Shown here in pieces: positions 52,003 to 61,729 of a stretch of 64,000 nucleotides of DNA (position 1 is the first letter of the stretch; each line of letters opens with the position of its first letter). Position numbers and translations under genes: made by a program. The stretch is from positions 310,001 to 374,000 of the forward strand of contig NC_015562.1 of the NCBI RefSeq assembly GCF_000214415.1. The letters run 5' to 3'. The DNA comes from Methanotorris igneus Kol 5 (GTDB taxonomy: Archaea; AGJL01; Methanococci; Methanococcales; Methanococcaceae). A model generated the notes under the pieces. That model saw only the letters and a list, made by a program, of their open reading frames with translations. It was not told the origin of the DNA and did not search any database.

Positions 52003-53628
52003 TTAGAAGTCGCCTCCCATGTCTCCCATGTCTGAATCTCCTTTGTCTTTATCTTTGTCTAATTTCTCTGCTGCGATGACGTCGTCAATTCTCAACAACA
52101 TCTCTGTTGCCTCTGTTGCTGAGATGATTGCTTGTGTCTTGACTCTTAATGGTTCAACGACACCTTCCTCTAACATGTCAACGACTTCTCCAGTGAAGAC
52201 GTCTAATCCAAGTGTTACTCCGTCTCTTTCGTGTTTTGCTCTTAAGTTGACTAATGTGTCAATTGGATCTAATCCTGAGTTCTCTGCTAATGTTCTTGGA
52301 ATGACTTCTAATGCATCAGCGAATGCTTTGACTGCCAATTGTTCTCTTCCTTCAACAGTTTCAGCGAAGTCTCTGATTCTTCTAGCTAATTCAACTTCTG
52401 GTGCTCCACCACCAGCAACAATCTTACCGTCTTCAATTGTACATGCTACAACTCCAATTGCATCATCAATTGCTCTTGCAACTTCTTCCATTACATGTTC
52501 TGTTGTACCTCTGACTAATATTGTTACTGCTTTTGGATGTTTGCAGTCTTCAACGAATATCATTGCATCTCCAGCAACTTTTCTTTCTTCAACTAATCCA
52601 GCTTCACCTAAGTCTTCTGGTGTTAAGTCTTTGATGTTTGTGACTATTTTAGCACCAGTAGCTTTTGCTAATTTCTCCATGTCTGATTTCTTGACTCTTC
52701 TAACTGCTAAGATACCTGCTTTTGCTAAGTAGTGTTGTGCCAAGTCATCAATACCTTTTTGACAGAATACAACGTTTGCACCGGTTGCTTTAATCATGTC
52801 AACCATTTCTTTTAACATTTTCTCTTCTTGTTCAATGAATTCCATTAATTTTGCTGGGTCTGTAATTCTAATTTCTGCATCTGTTTCTGTTTCTTTGACT
52901 TCAATTGGGCAGTTTAACAATGCAATTTTTGCGTTTTCTACTTTCTTAGGCATTTGTGGGTTGACTCTCTCTTTGTCGATAACGACACCTTTGATTAATT
53001 CAGTTTTTTCAATTGGTGCACCTTCTTTCTTCTCAATCTTAATTAAGTCTTTGTCAACTTTACCGTTTTCGTCAATTACTGTTCTTACAGCTTCAACAAT
53101 AACTTCTGCTAATTTTTCTCTTGCTTTTTCAGCACCTTTTCCTGTAATTGCAGTCATTGCAATTTTCTTCAACATTTCAACGTCATCTGGTTTTATGTCA
53201 ATTGCAATGTTTTCTAATTCTTCTAATGCTTTTTTGAGTGCTAATTGGTATCCGTTGATGATTATTGTTGGGTGAACGTTTTGGTCTAATAATTCTTCAG
53301 CTTTTCTTAATAATTCACCAGCAATAACGACTGCTGTTGTTGTACCGTCACCAACTTCTTTTTCTTGTGTTTTTGCAACTTCAATTAACATTTTTGCTGC
53401 TGGGTGTTCAACACTCATTTCTTTTAAGATTGTAACACCGTCGTTTGTGATGACAATGTCACCTAAGTCATCAACTAACATTTTGTCCATTCCTTTTGGA
53501 CCTAATGTTGTTCTAACTGTTTCAGCAATAACTCTACCTGCTAAGATGTTCATTCTTTGAGCATCTCTACCAACGTATCTCTTAACATTTTCTGGTAATA
53601 CAATAACTGGTTGGCCCAATGTTGCCAT
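52003..53628 (-). CDS. thsA: thermosome subunit (group II chaperonin)
   Basis: 541 residues. Folds proteins in a double ring with [47 protein letters not shown], and [17 protein letters not shown] match; the end [12 protein letters not shown] is the flexible Gly/Met/Asp tail of thermosomes. Methanococcales generally have a single subunit type and this agrees. Strong ribosome site GAGGTGAGGGAGG. Codon use is strongly selected, in keeping with high expression. Confidence 0.98.
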   Translation of the reverse strand: MATLGQPVIVLPENVKRYVGRDAQRMNILAGRVIAETVRTTLGPKGMDKMLVDDLGDIVITNDGVTILKEMSVEHPAAKMLIEVAKTQEKEVGDGTTTAVVIAGELLRKAEELLDQNVHPTIIINGYQLALKKALEELENIAIDIKPDDVEMLKKIAMTAITGKGAEKAREKLAEVIVEAVRTVIDENGKVDKDLIKIEKKEGAPIEKTELIKGVVIDKERVNPQMPKKVENAKIALLNCPIEVKETETDAEIRITDPAKLMEFIEQEEKMLKEMVDMIKATGANVVFCQKGIDDLAQHYLAKAGILAVRRVKKSDMEKLAKATGAKIVTNIKDLTPEDLGEAGLVEERKVAGDAMIFVEDCKHPKAVTILVRGTTEHVMEEVARAIDDAIGVVACTIEDGKIVAGGGAPEVELARRIRDFAETVEGREQLAVKAFADALEVIPRTLAENSGLDPIDTLVNLRAKHERDGVTLGLDVFTGEVVDMLEEGVVEPLRVKTQAIISATEATEMLLRIDDVIAAEKLDKDKDKGDSDMGDMGGDF

Positions 53629-53687
53629 CCTCCCTCACCTCACTATTTCTTTTGAACTTCGTCGGTATGTATATGATAATGAACTTC

Positions 53688-53697
53688 TATATAAATC
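53688..53697 (-). promoter_or_regulatory. thermosome TATA box
   Basis: Minus strand AGATTTATATAG, about 60 bases before the start codon, with purine-rich BRE-like AAAAG upstream. The close spacing gives a leader of roughly 30-40 bases. Confidence 0.6.
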
Positions 53698-53814
53698 TTT
53701 TGGTTTTGTTTATATTTGTGACACAATCATGAAAGAAATTAAAAAGAAATTAATAAATAAAGATTACAAAAAATAACAAAACAAAAAACACTGAAAAATT
53801 GTTAGGTGTCATCA

Positions 53815-55179
53815 ATGAAACTCTTTGGAACTTCAGGAATAAGGATGAAAAACCTTGATCCAGAAATTGCATACAAAGTAGGGTTTGCACTATCAAAAAA
53901 AGTGAACAATGTTGTTATTGGAAGGGATACAAGAACAACAGGAAAGTTAATAGAGAGTGCATTAATAGCAGGCCTGTTGAATGGAGGTAGCGAGGTAGTA
54001 ACAATAGGTATGGTTCCAACACCAGTTTTAGGATTTTCTGCGAGGGAATATGATGCAGGCGTTATGATCACCGCTTCTCACAACCCTCCAGAATATAATG
54101 GAATAAAGATTTTTAATAACGATGGAACCGCATATAGACCAAGTCAGGAAGAGGAGATTGAAAACATTGTTTTTAGCAATGGCTTTAAAAGGGCTTCATG
54201 GGATTGTGTGGGGGATGTTTGGGAGGATAAGAGAGCGTTGAAAAAATACATGGACTTTATTTTAAAAAATGTAAACATAGAGACAAAATTCAATGTGGTT
54301 GTAGATTGTTGCAATGCTTCTGGAAGTTTGGTCTCTCCATATTTATTTACTGATGTGGGATGTCATGTTATATCGGTAAATGCCCATGTGGATGGAAGAT
54401 TTATAGGAAGGATGCCAGAGCCAAATGAAAAGAATTTAAAGAACACAATGGCAATGATTAAAGGACTAAACAATAAAGATGGAAATTATATTGGTATTGC
54501 ACATGATGGTGATGCCGATAGGATGATTGCTATTGATGAAAAAGGTAGGATGACAGATTTTGATAAACTTTTGGCTGCATTTTCAAGATATATTGTTGAA
54601 AAAACTGGTAAAAAAATAATAATAACAACAGTTGATGCATCAATGGTTATTGATGAATATTTGGAAGATTTGAATGTTAAAGTTATTAGGACAAAAGTTG
54701 GAGATGTTGCGGTTTCAGAGGCAATGCAAAAATATAACGCATTATTTGGAGGAGAGCCGAGTGGAACATGGATTCATGGGGACATTCATCTAACACCAGA
54801 TGGAATTTTGAGTGGTTTGAGGATTTTGGAGATGATGGAGTTTTATGGTAAAAAATTATATGAGATAATGGACGAAATCCCATCCTATATAAATTTAAGA
54901 GAGAAAGTTTCATGTGAAGATGAGAAAAAGAAAAAAGTAATGGAGTATGTTATTGAGAAGGGAGAGAGTTTATTTAAAACAACCCCTGAAACCGTTGATG
55001 GAGCAAGATTTAATGTAGAGGGTGGGTGGGTTTTAATAAGACCTTCAGGAACTGAACCATACGTAAGGGTTAGAGTTGAGGCAAAAGACAATAAAACTGC
55101 AAAAGAACTTTTAGAAAAGGGAATAAAATTAGTAAATGAAGGTTTAAAATTGGGGTCTGTCCAATATGAGTATTGGTGA
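53815..55179 (+). CDS. glmM: phosphoglucosamine/phosphohexomutase, C-terminus extended by a repeat
   Basis: 454 residues. Interconverts glucosamine 6- and 1-phosphate for amino-sugar synthesis. Motifs: KLFGTSGIR, MITASHNPPEYNGIK with the phosphoserine, AHDGDADRM for the metal, GGEPSGTW, and RPSGTEPYVRVRVEA for phosphate. ATG 53815 has AGGTGTCATCA. The last eight residues GSVQYEYW and the TGA come from the family D repeat that starts at 55152, so the original end of the gene was lost or overwritten. glmU follows as in M. jannaschii. Confidence 0.94.
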   Translation: MKLFGTSGIRMKNLDPEIAYKVGFALSKKVNNVVIGRDTRTTGKLIESALIAGLLNGGSEVVTIGMVPTPVLGFSAREYDAGVMITASHNPPEYNGIKIFNNDGTAYRPSQEEEIENIVFSNGFKRASWDCVGDVWEDKRALKKYMDFILKNVNIETKFNVVVDCCNASGSLVSPYLFTDVGCHVISVNAHVDGRFIGRMPEPNEKNLKNTMAMIKGLNNKDGNYIGIAHDGDADRMIAIDEKGRMTDFDKLLAAFSRYIVEKTGKKIIITTVDASMVIDEYLEDLNVKVIRTKVGDVAVSEAMQKYNALFGGEPSGTWIHGDIHLTPDGILSGLRILEMMEFYGKKLYEIMDEIPSYINLREKVSCEDEKKKKVMEYVIEKGESLFKTTPETVDGARFNVEGGWVLIRPSGTEPYVRVRVEAKDNKTAKELLEKGIKLVNEGLKLGSVQYEYW

Positions 55180-55327
55180 GTAAATACCCATATTGGACTT
55201 GGGCGTCATCAGCCACACAAGAGTGTCTCTGCCCCTGTCGTGGGGACCCCAAGCTCCACCCATCAGGTAAGCAACCAATCCCCGCCCCTTGTCGGGACTC
55301 CAACAACTCCCCCATCTGAGGCGGTTC
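55152..55327 (+). repeat. repeat family D, divergent copy 3 at the glmM 3' end
   Basis: First 113 bases match the 56917 copy (GGGGTCTGTCCAATATG, long hairpin, CACAAGAGTGTCTCTGCCCC) but lack its 50-base middle segment; GTGGGGACCCC joins directly to AAGCTCCACCC. Beyond 55264 the sequence differs, with further GC-rich palindromic text CCCCGCCCCTTGTCGGGACT. Overlaps the end of glmM. Confidence 0.8.
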
Positions 55328-55383
55328 ATCTTATAAGTTAACTTTATGTAATAAAACCATATATAAATTTTTACTAAAATAAG

Positions 55384-55548
55384 GGATTGTCGAATAATTA
55401 TCAAAGGTGGATGTGTGGGAATTATTCACAACTGTAAAATCCCAACATTTCGCGTTTATGAGGCAAAATTTTACACTTTTTATTATCCAAATAACATTAA
55501 CATTTAGTAATAACCTACTACAATGACTTCGTATTTTTCGACAACCTC
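55384..55548. mobile_element. miniature derivative or relic of the 5.8-kb insertion sequence
   Basis: Its right end TTCGTATTTTTCGACAACCTC (55528-55548) is identical to the right end of the IS at 6805-6825. The left side GATTGTCGAATAATTATC resembles the IS left end with a few changes. About 165 bases, no transposase. It could be mobilised by the intact IS or be a deletion relic. It lies in the glmM-glmU gap. Confidence 0.7.
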
Positions 55549-55685
55549 CTAAAACAATAATCACTTTTACTCACTAAAAACCAACTGTTAATTACGGTAT
55601 AAAAAATAATTTCATGTTTTTATTTTATTTTAATTTATTTAATTTTTAATTAATTTTTAAATAATAGATGATAATAGGTGAAATA

Positions 55686-56948
55686 ATGGATGCAGTAATT
55701 TTATGCGCTGGAAAAGGGGAACGCCTAAGGCCTTTAACAGAAAACAGACCAAAACCAATGATACCAGTTGCAGGAAAGCCTATTTTAGAGCATATTATTG
55801 AGAAAGTTGAGAATTTGGTGGATAATATTTATTTGGTTGTTAAATATAAAAAAGAAGTTATCATTGAGCACTTCAAAAACCGCCCAAAAATCAAATTTTT
55901 AGAGCAAGGGGAGATAGATGGAACTGGACAGGCAGTTTTAACCGCAAAAGATTATGTTGATGGTGATTTTTTGGTTTTAAATGGGGATATTATTTTTGAA
56001 GATGATTTGGAAAAGTTTTTAAAATGCAAAAATGCCATGGCACTAACGGAGGTAAAAAACCCAGAGAACTTTGGAGTTGTCGTTTTGGATAAAGATAACA
56101 ACATCATAGAACTCCAAGAAAAACCAGAAAACCCAAAATCAAATTTAATAAATGCAGGTATTTACAAATTTGAGGATGAAATTTTTGAGATTTTAGAAGA
56201 TATTGAGCCATCTGAAAGGGGAGAGGTTGAATTAACCGATGCAATAAAGGAACTCATCAAAGATAGGAAAATAAAGGGCATTAAGTTGGATGGTTATTGG
56301 AACGACATAGGAAGACCATGGGACATTTTGGATGCAAATAAGCATTTATTGGGAAAAATAAAAACCAGTATTAAAGGAAAAGTTGAGGAAAATGTTGTTA
56401 TTAAGGGGGAAGTTATTATAGAAGAAGGAGCAACTATAAAAGCAAATTCTGTTATTGAGGGTCCAGCAATCATTAAAAAAGGTGCCGTAGTTGGACCTTT
56501 AGCGTATATAAGACCAAACACTGTTTTGATGGAGAATACTTTTGTTGGAAACTCTTCAGAGGTTAAAGGGAGCATAATAATGAAGAATACAAAAATTCCT
56601 CACCTTTCTTATGTTGGAGACAGCATTATTGGAGAGAACTGTAACTTTGGGTGTAATACAATAACGGCAAATTTAAGGTTTGATGACAAACCAGTTAAGG
56701 TGAATATAAAAGGAAAAAGAATTGGTAGCGTTAGAAAATTAGGGGTTATAATGGGCGATAATGTAAAAACAGGAATCCAAGTTTCATTTATGCCGGGAGT
56801 TAAAGTGGGAAGCAACTGCTGGATTGGAGCAAATTGTTTGATAGATAAGGATGTCGAAAGCAATACTTTTGTCTATAAAAAAGAGGAGAAAATAATAAAA
56901 ACTCTAAACACTATTGGGGGTCTGTCCAATATGGGTATTGGTGAGTAA
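55686..56948 (+). CDS. glmU: bifunctional sugar-1-phosphate nucleotidylyltransferase/acetyltransferase (GlmU-type)
   Basis: 420 residues. The N-terminal half is a nucleotidyltransferase (VILCAGKGERLRPLTENRPKPM, NGDIIFEDD, ELQEKPENP, GYWNDIGRPWD); the C-terminal half is a left-handed beta-helix with hexapeptide repeats (VVIKGEVIIEEGATI..., NFGCNTITANLRFD). Makes UDP-N-acetylglucosamine-type nucleotide sugars from the GlmM product. ATG 55686 follows AGGTGAAATA. The last residues GLSNMGIGE and the stop come from the family D repeat at 56917, as in glmM. Confidence 0.93.
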   Translation: MDAVILCAGKGERLRPLTENRPKPMIPVAGKPILEHIIEKVENLVDNIYLVVKYKKEVIIEHFKNRPKIKFLEQGEIDGTGQAVLTAKDYVDGDFLVLNGDIIFEDDLEKFLKCKNAMALTEVKNPENFGVVVLDKDNNIIELQEKPENPKSNLINAGIYKFEDEIFEILEDIEPSERGEVELTDAIKELIKDRKIKGIKLDGYWNDIGRPWDILDANKHLLGKIKTSIKGKVEENVVIKGEVIIEEGATIKANSVIEGPAIIKKGAVVGPLAYIRPNTVLMENTFVGNSSEVKGSIIMKNTKIPHLSYVGDSIIGENCNFGCNTITANLRFDDKPVKVNIKGKRIGSVRKLGVIMGDNVKTGIQVSFMPGVKVGSNCWIGANCLIDKDVESNTFVYKKEEKIIKTLNTIGGLSNMGIGE

Positions 56949-57176
56949 ATACCCATATTGGACTTGGGCGTCATCAGCCACACGAGAGTGTCTCTGCCCC
57001 TGTCGTGGACATAAAAACCTAACGGTTTTTAAGTTCTCGTCGCTTCGCTCCGAGATGACCCCAAGCTCCACCCATCTATATTTTTATCTTTCATAAAGTC
57101 CTATATAAATATATCGAAAACTCATAAACACATCCTCACAAATACTCACAAAAAACTAAAAACAGTTTTGAACGGC
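56917..57176 (+). repeat. repeat family D, copy 2 at the glmU 3' end
   Basis: 260 bases; ends GGGGTCTGTCCAATATG and GTTTTGAACGGC. Nearly identical to 38791-39052 on the opposite strand. The first 32 bases encode the end of glmU. Contains the hairpins listed there. Confidence 0.85.
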
Positions 57177-57317
57177 GTAGGATTTAAGAGATAAATTAAT
57201 AATAAAAAACACAATGCACAATAACAAATCCTAAAAAATAAAAAACAGCATTAAAACAAATTATTTTAAATTAGAATACTCAATATCTAAAATTAGAAAA
57301 TCTAATAGGTGAAATTA

Positions 57318-57788
57318 ATGCTTATTGGAGCAAAAATATCAAAAAATTTTGTCAAAGTTAAAGATAATATTCAAATCCAGCAGTGTGGAATTGATTTGAG
57401 AGTTGGAAAAATTTATAAAATTGTTGGGAAAGGAACCATTGATTTTACAAATGAAAAAAGGAAGCTTCCAGCATACATAGAGGTTTTTGACTCTGAAAAG
57501 GATGTGAAAATAGACTTAGAACCAGGGGTTTATATTGTAAAAACAGCAGATAAAATAAAAGTTCCTGAAAATGTTGCCGGATTTGCATATCCAAGAAGTT
57601 CTTTGTTAAGAATGGGAGCAACACTATATACCGCAGTTCATGATCCTGGATACGAGGGATATCCTGCTTACTTACTACACGTTCTAAATCCAATAACCAT
57701 TTATAAGCATGCAAGGATTGCTCAGATTGTTTTTGTTGAGTGCAGGGATGTTGCTGGATTGTATGAGGGCATATACAATGAAAGATAA
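57318..57788 (+). CDS. dut: dUTPase / dCTP deaminase-like nucleotide hydrolase
   Basis: 156 residues. CGIDLRVGKIY, LEPGVYIVKTADKIKVPENVAGFAYPRSSLLRMGATLYTAV, HDPGYEG and ARIAQIVFVE are motifs of the trimeric dUTPase/Dcd fold. The archaeal relatives (MJ1102 from memory) hydrolyse dUTP. It follows glmM and glmU in the order I recall for M. jannaschii. ATG 57318 follows AGGTGAAATTA. Confidence 0.9.
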   Translation: MLIGAKISKNFVKVKDNIQIQQCGIDLRVGKIYKIVGKGTIDFTNEKRKLPAYIEVFDSEKDVKIDLEPGVYIVKTADKIKVPENVAGFAYPRSSLLRMGATLYTAVHDPGYEGYPAYLLHVLNPITIYKHARIAQIVFVECRDVAGLYEGIYNER

Positions 57789-57948
57789 AAATTAATAAAA
57801 AAGTTGCATTAATAAAATAGTAAAAAGGTTATTCAAAAATTTAATATTCTTCCAAAAATTAGCATCAGTTGGGAAATAAGAAAATTAAGTTATAAAAATA
57901 ATATAAGTTATATAAAAATATAATTATTCTGTTGTGGAGGTAACATAT

Positions 57949-58521
57949 ATGTTAAAAATCGCATGGGGAATTACTGGATGCGGAGATAAACTGCCAGAAG
58001 TCGTTGAAATAATGAAGAAACTAAAAAATAAATACAATTTGGATGTGGATATCTACCTTTCAAAAAATGCAAAGATTGTTGTGAAGTGGTATAAGTTATG
58101 GGAAGTTTTGGAGGATGAATTTTATGATTTGAGAGTTGAGGTTAATTCAAATGCCCCATTTTTGGTTGGGAAATTGCAAACTGGCAAATATGATTTGTTT
58201 TTAGTCGCTCCTGCAACAGCAAACACAACGGCAAAGATTGCCTATGGGATTGCTGATACTCTAATAACCAACTCAGTTGCTCAAGCAATGAAGGCGAGAG
58301 TTCCAGTTTACATATTTCCACCAGATAACAAAAAAGGAAAAATAGAAACACTTTTGCCAGGAAATAAAAAATTAACCTTATATATAAGAGATGTTGATGT
58401 TGAAAATGTTGAGAAAATTAGAAGAATGGAAGGAATTGAGGTCTTAGATAACCCTGAGGATATAGAGAAGGTTATTTTAAAACATATAGAAATGAAAAAA
58501 CAAAAAGAAAACAAAAAATGA
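57949..58521 (+). CDS. archaeoflavoprotein (AfpA family)
   Basis: 190 residues. WGITGCGDKLPEVVEIM at the start, NSNAPFLVGKLQTGKYDLFLVAPATANTTAKIAYGIADTLITN and VPVYIFPPD are typical of the flavin-binding Ros-fold archaeoflavoproteins, which take electrons from ferredoxin. Cys in TGCGD is conserved in the family. ATG 57949 is taken because GGAGGTAACATAT precedes it. The neighbouring CO dehydrogenase operon is in the same direction but 290 bases away. Confidence 0.88.
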   Translation: MLKIAWGITGCGDKLPEVVEIMKKLKNKYNLDVDIYLSKNAKIVVKWYKLWEVLEDEFYDLRVEVNSNAPFLVGKLQTGKYDLFLVAPATANTTAKIAYGIADTLITNSVAQAMKARVPVYIFPPDNKKGKIETLLPGNKKLTLYIRDVDVENVEKIRRMEGIEVLDNPEDIEKVILKHIEMKKQKENKK

Positions 58522-58809
58522 ATTTTTATCATTTTTTCTATTTTTATCATAAAAGTTAATGTCTTTTAATGGAAAAATATTGTACTACTGCAACATTTAA
58601 TATAGATTTATATTTTGCTAATTTAAGTGCTATCCAATAAGATTTTGCCTAATTTTTTTACATAAAATCTATTAATTTAAATTTTTTATTTTAATGTGAA
58701 TATCGTTTTTAATGCAAAATTTGGGGACAATTTTCGCACCGTTAATAATATTTATTCGCTACTATATTAATGATTATCGTAAGTAATTATAAAAAATTAG
58801 GTGGTTTGC
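58522..58809. other. leader region of the CO dehydrogenase operon
   Basis: 288 bases, AT-rich, with the interrupted text TTTTCGCACCGTTAATAATATTTATTCG at 58730-58757 and a TATTAATGATTATCG run after it. A promoter must be here, but I cannot single out the box. Confidence 0.4.
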
Positions 58810-60684
58810 ATGAAGAGTTGTATTGCTGCTATACCTGAGATAAAGGAGATGGTTGAGAAGGCAAAGGAAAAAGGATTTGAGACACCACACACAAGGTTCC
58901 CAAACCAATTCCCAAAATGTCCTTACGGATTGAAGGGGGTTTACTGTATATTATGTGCTAACGGACCCTGCAGAATAACCGAAAAAACACCTTACGGGGT
59001 TTGTGGAGCAACAGCGGATGTTATTGTGGCAAGGAACTTATGTAGAGCAGTTGCTGCAGGGGCATCATGTTATGTCCACTGTGCTGAAAACGCTGCAAGG
59101 GCATTATTAGCAGCAGGAAAAGGAGAAGGTTCTTATGAAATAAAAAATGAGAATAAGTTAAGATTCTTAGCAAAAAAACTTGGCTTTGATGCAAATAAAG
59201 ATGCAAAGGAACTTGCTGTTGAAGTTGCAGAGTTCATATTAGAGGATATGTATAAACCAAGATGGGAAAAGAGCGAATTAGTTCCAAAACTCTGTCCAGA
59301 AAAAAGATTAAAAGTATTTAAGGAATTGGATATTCTTCCAGGAGGAGCAAAAGGGGAGATTGTTGATGCATTAACAAAAACCTCAACAAACTTAAACAGC
59401 AATCCAATGGATTTGTTAGTTCACTGCCTTAGATTAGGATTACATGCAGGATTTACAGGGCTTTTGATGACATGCTGGCTAAATGACATCTTGTTTGGCT
59501 CACCAAAAATTACAGTAGTTGAGAATGGATTTTCCTCAGTCAAACCAGAGAATGTAAACATTATGATTACTGGACACCAACATGCTTTAATACAACCATT
59601 ATGCGAGGCTGCGATGGAAGAGGATTTAATAAAAATGGCAAAAGAAGCAGGGGCAGAAGGAATAAAGATTATTGGAGCAACATGTAACGGGCAAGATATG
59701 GAGACAAGAATTGCCCACCTACCAGAGAGTTTTGTTGGATACATAGCAAATAACTTCACAACTGAACCATTGGTTGCAACGGGTTTAATTGATGCAATTG
59801 TATCAGAGTTCAACTGTACATTCCATGGATTGAAGTTCATAGCACAAGGATTAAAAACAAAGATGATTTGTGTTGATGACATGGCATTTGTTGAGGGGGC
59901 TGAATATATCCCATGGGAGCCAGAAAATGCAAAAGAAAAAGCAAGAGAAATAATTAAGAAAGCAATTGAAGCATTCAAGGAAAGAAAAGATATTCCAAGA
60001 GATTACTACGACAGCAAAGTTAAATCAGTTGTTGGTGTTGGGGAGGATTCATTAGTTGAATTCTTAGGAGGAAGTGTCAAGCCATTAATTGACTTAATTG
60101 CAAGTGGAAAGATTAAAGGGGTTGTTGGGGTTGTTGGATGTTCCAACATAGCAAGTGGAGGACACGACAATATAATTGTGACATTAACAAAAGAACTCAT
60201 CAAGAGAGATATCTTGGTCTTAGCGGGAGGTTGTGTAAACAGCCCATTGAAACACGCAGGCCTCTTTGACCCAGCAAGTGCAGAATTGGCAGGAGAGAAC
60301 TTAAAAGAAGTTTGTAAGAGCTTAGGAATTCCACCTGTCTTGAACTTTGGGGCATGTTTGAGTATTGCAAGAATTGAGCAAGTTGCAGTTGCAATTGCAG
60401 AGGAGTTAGGTGTTGATATTCCTGACTTACCTGTTGCTGCTTCTGCACCACAGTGGTTAGAGGAGCAAGCATTAGCAGATGCAACCTATGCAATAGATAT
60501 GGGGTTCACTGTTCACGTTTCACCAGTTCCATTTGTTACTGGCAGTGAATTGGTAACAAAAGTTTTAACAGAAGCAGTTGAAGGCTTAACAGGAGGAAAA
60601 CTCATTCCAGAACCAAATCCATACAAAGCTGCTGACATATTAGAGGAAGTAATTATGGAAAAGAGGAAAAAATTGGGCATCTAA
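58810..60684 (+). CDS. cooS: carbon monoxide dehydrogenase catalytic subunit (CooS type)
   Basis: 624 residues. Oxidises CO to CO2 at a Ni-Fe-S C-cluster. N-terminal CPYGLKGVYCILCANGPCRI and GVCGATADVIVARNLCR bind the B and D clusters; TGHQHALIQP, ATCNGQDM, VVGCSNIASGGHDN, LAGGCVNSP and FGACLSIARI hold C-cluster ligands and the catalytic His/Lys. This is the monofunctional bacterial-type enzyme, not the CdhA of the acetyl-CoA complex. ATG 58810 follows AGGTGGTTTGC. First gene of an operon with three F420-hydrogenase-like subunits. Confidence 0.96.
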   Translation: MKSCIAAIPEIKEMVEKAKEKGFETPHTRFPNQFPKCPYGLKGVYCILCANGPCRITEKTPYGVCGATADVIVARNLCRAVAAGASCYVHCAENAARALLAAGKGEGSYEIKNENKLRFLAKKLGFDANKDAKELAVEVAEFILEDMYKPRWEKSELVPKLCPEKRLKVFKELDILPGGAKGEIVDALTKTSTNLNSNPMDLLVHCLRLGLHAGFTGLLMTCWLNDILFGSPKITVVENGFSSVKPENVNIMITGHQHALIQPLCEAAMEEDLIKMAKEAGAEGIKIIGATCNGQDMETRIAHLPESFVGYIANNFTTEPLVATGLIDAIVSEFNCTFHGLKFIAQGLKTKMICVDDMAFVEGAEYIPWEPENAKEKAREIIKKAIEAFKERKDIPRDYYDSKVKSVVGVGEDSLVEFLGGSVKPLIDLIASGKIKGVVGVVGCSNIASGGHDNIIVTLTKELIKRDILVLAGGCVNSPLKHAGLFDPASAELAGENLKEVCKSLGIPPVLNFGACLSIARIEQVAVAIAEELGVDIPDLPVAASAPQWLEEQALADATYAIDMGFTVHVSPVPFVTGSELVTKVLTEAVEGLTGGKLIPEPNPYKAADILEEVIMEKRKKLGI

Positions 60685-60685
60685 T

Positions 60686-60708
60686 TGCAACCTTTAAAAA
60701 AGGTTGCA
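60686..60708 (+). repeat. perfect 10-bp hairpin behind cooS
   Basis: TGCAACCTTT-AAA-AAAGGTTGCA two bases after the cooS stop. It may protect the cooS message or reduce read-through into the downstream genes. A weaker TGCAAT/ATTGCA hairpin (61692-61707) occupies the same place after the next gene. Confidence 0.55.
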
Positions 60709-60794
60709 TCCAAACGGGATTTGCTTTGCTTGGCATCCTCTCGGCAACATCGTATAACTAATTTTTTACAAAAAACATTATTTTAGGTGGAATT

Positions 60795-61691
60795 ATGAGA
60801 ATTAGAGGGTTTGAGAGTTCTTTAATGGAAAAACCTTATGAATTTGCCCCTGTAGCATTGGCGAGATTATGTTGTAATACCGAGGTTTCTAATGCGTTGG
60901 CAAGTGTAATGGCAATTGAAGATGCATTTAAAGTTTCAGTTCCAAAAGAGGCAATAATTTTGAGGAAAATTGCAAATTTGGGGGAAATAATTGAGGGGAA
61001 TGCAATAAAGTTGAGACCATTTAGAGATACAGAGGAATTAATTGAAATTGGAGAAAAAATTAAGTTAATTGCTGGAAAAAAGGCAAAATACATTGTAGTT
61101 GGGGGTGTTTCTAAGAATATAAGCGAAAAGAGGAAAGAAAAATTAAAAGAGCTTGCAAAAGAAGGATTAAATTATATCAGCAGGGAATTTATCGAAATGG
61201 TTAATGAAAGAAAAAAGAAAATCCCACTTCCAGATTTAAATTTGGTCTCAGCAAACTCATTCAGTATAGAGGATGTTGAAGTTAATGGATTCCCAAAAAA
61301 TGCATTGTTTTATAAGAGGGCAGTTTATAGTGGGCCATTATCAAGAATGTATGAGAAAGGCGTTATAAACTCAAAAAATACATGGGATATTTTGATTGCG
61401 AGGGAATTAGAGATGGAGATGGCTTTAAAAGAAGTTTTTGAATTGCTTAATAAATTAACTCTAACTTACCCATACATTGAGCCAACTGTAAATGATGGAA
61501 AAGGAAAGGCAATTGTAGAAAGCCCTGAAGGATTGGTTTATCATGAAGTTGTGATAAAGAATGGAAGAATTGACGATTACACAATCATAAATGGAGAACA
61601 CTTTAACAAAGTAGTTTTAGATAGAATTGAGGAAAATAAGGAAGAAGCTGAGAGAATATTTGGATTTTGTGAGAGATGCTACTACTTATAA
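60795..61691 (+). CDS. hydrogenase large-subunit-like protein without the usual NiFe site
   Basis: 298 residues, about two thirds of FrhA. ALARLCCNTEVSNALASVMAIEDAF, RAVYSGPLSRMYEKGV, WDILIARELEMEMAL and the C-terminal PYIEPTVNDGKGKAIVESPEGLVYHEV are hydrogenase large-subunit text. The end is FCERCYYL, a CxxC, but the N-terminal RxCGxC ligand pair is absent (only CC near residue 26), so a normal NiFe centre is unlikely. I recall a matching gene behind cooS in M. jannaschii. Likely a structural or electron-transfer subunit for CO dehydrogenase. ATG behind AGGTGGAATT. Confidence 0.8.
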   Translation: MRIRGFESSLMEKPYEFAPVALARLCCNTEVSNALASVMAIEDAFKVSVPKEAIILRKIANLGEIIEGNAIKLRPFRDTEELIEIGEKIKLIAGKKAKYIVVGGVSKNISEKRKEKLKELAKEGLNYISREFIEMVNERKKKIPLPDLNLVSANSFSIEDVEVNGFPKNALFYKRAVYSGPLSRMYEKGVINSKNTWDILIARELEMEMALKEVFELLNKLTLTYPYIEPTVNDGKGKAIVESPEGLVYHEVVIKNGRIDDYTIINGEHFNKVVLDRIEENKEEAERIFGFCERCYYL

Positions 61692-61729
61692 TGCAATCTT
61701 TATTGCAATTAAAATTTTAGGTGATGCCT

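Noticed and set aside
55144-55404. Minus-strand frame over repeat D copy 3 as a TnpB C-terminus
   Set aside because: Some resemblance in style only; no TnpB catalytic motif can be read and the frame overlaps hairpins. Kept as a hypothesis about origin, not as a gene.
60710-60760. Second SECIS-like hairpin behind cooS
   Set aside because: The sequence GGGATTTGCTTTGCTTGGCATCC lacks the GAA/A internal loop and cooS has no in-frame TGA.
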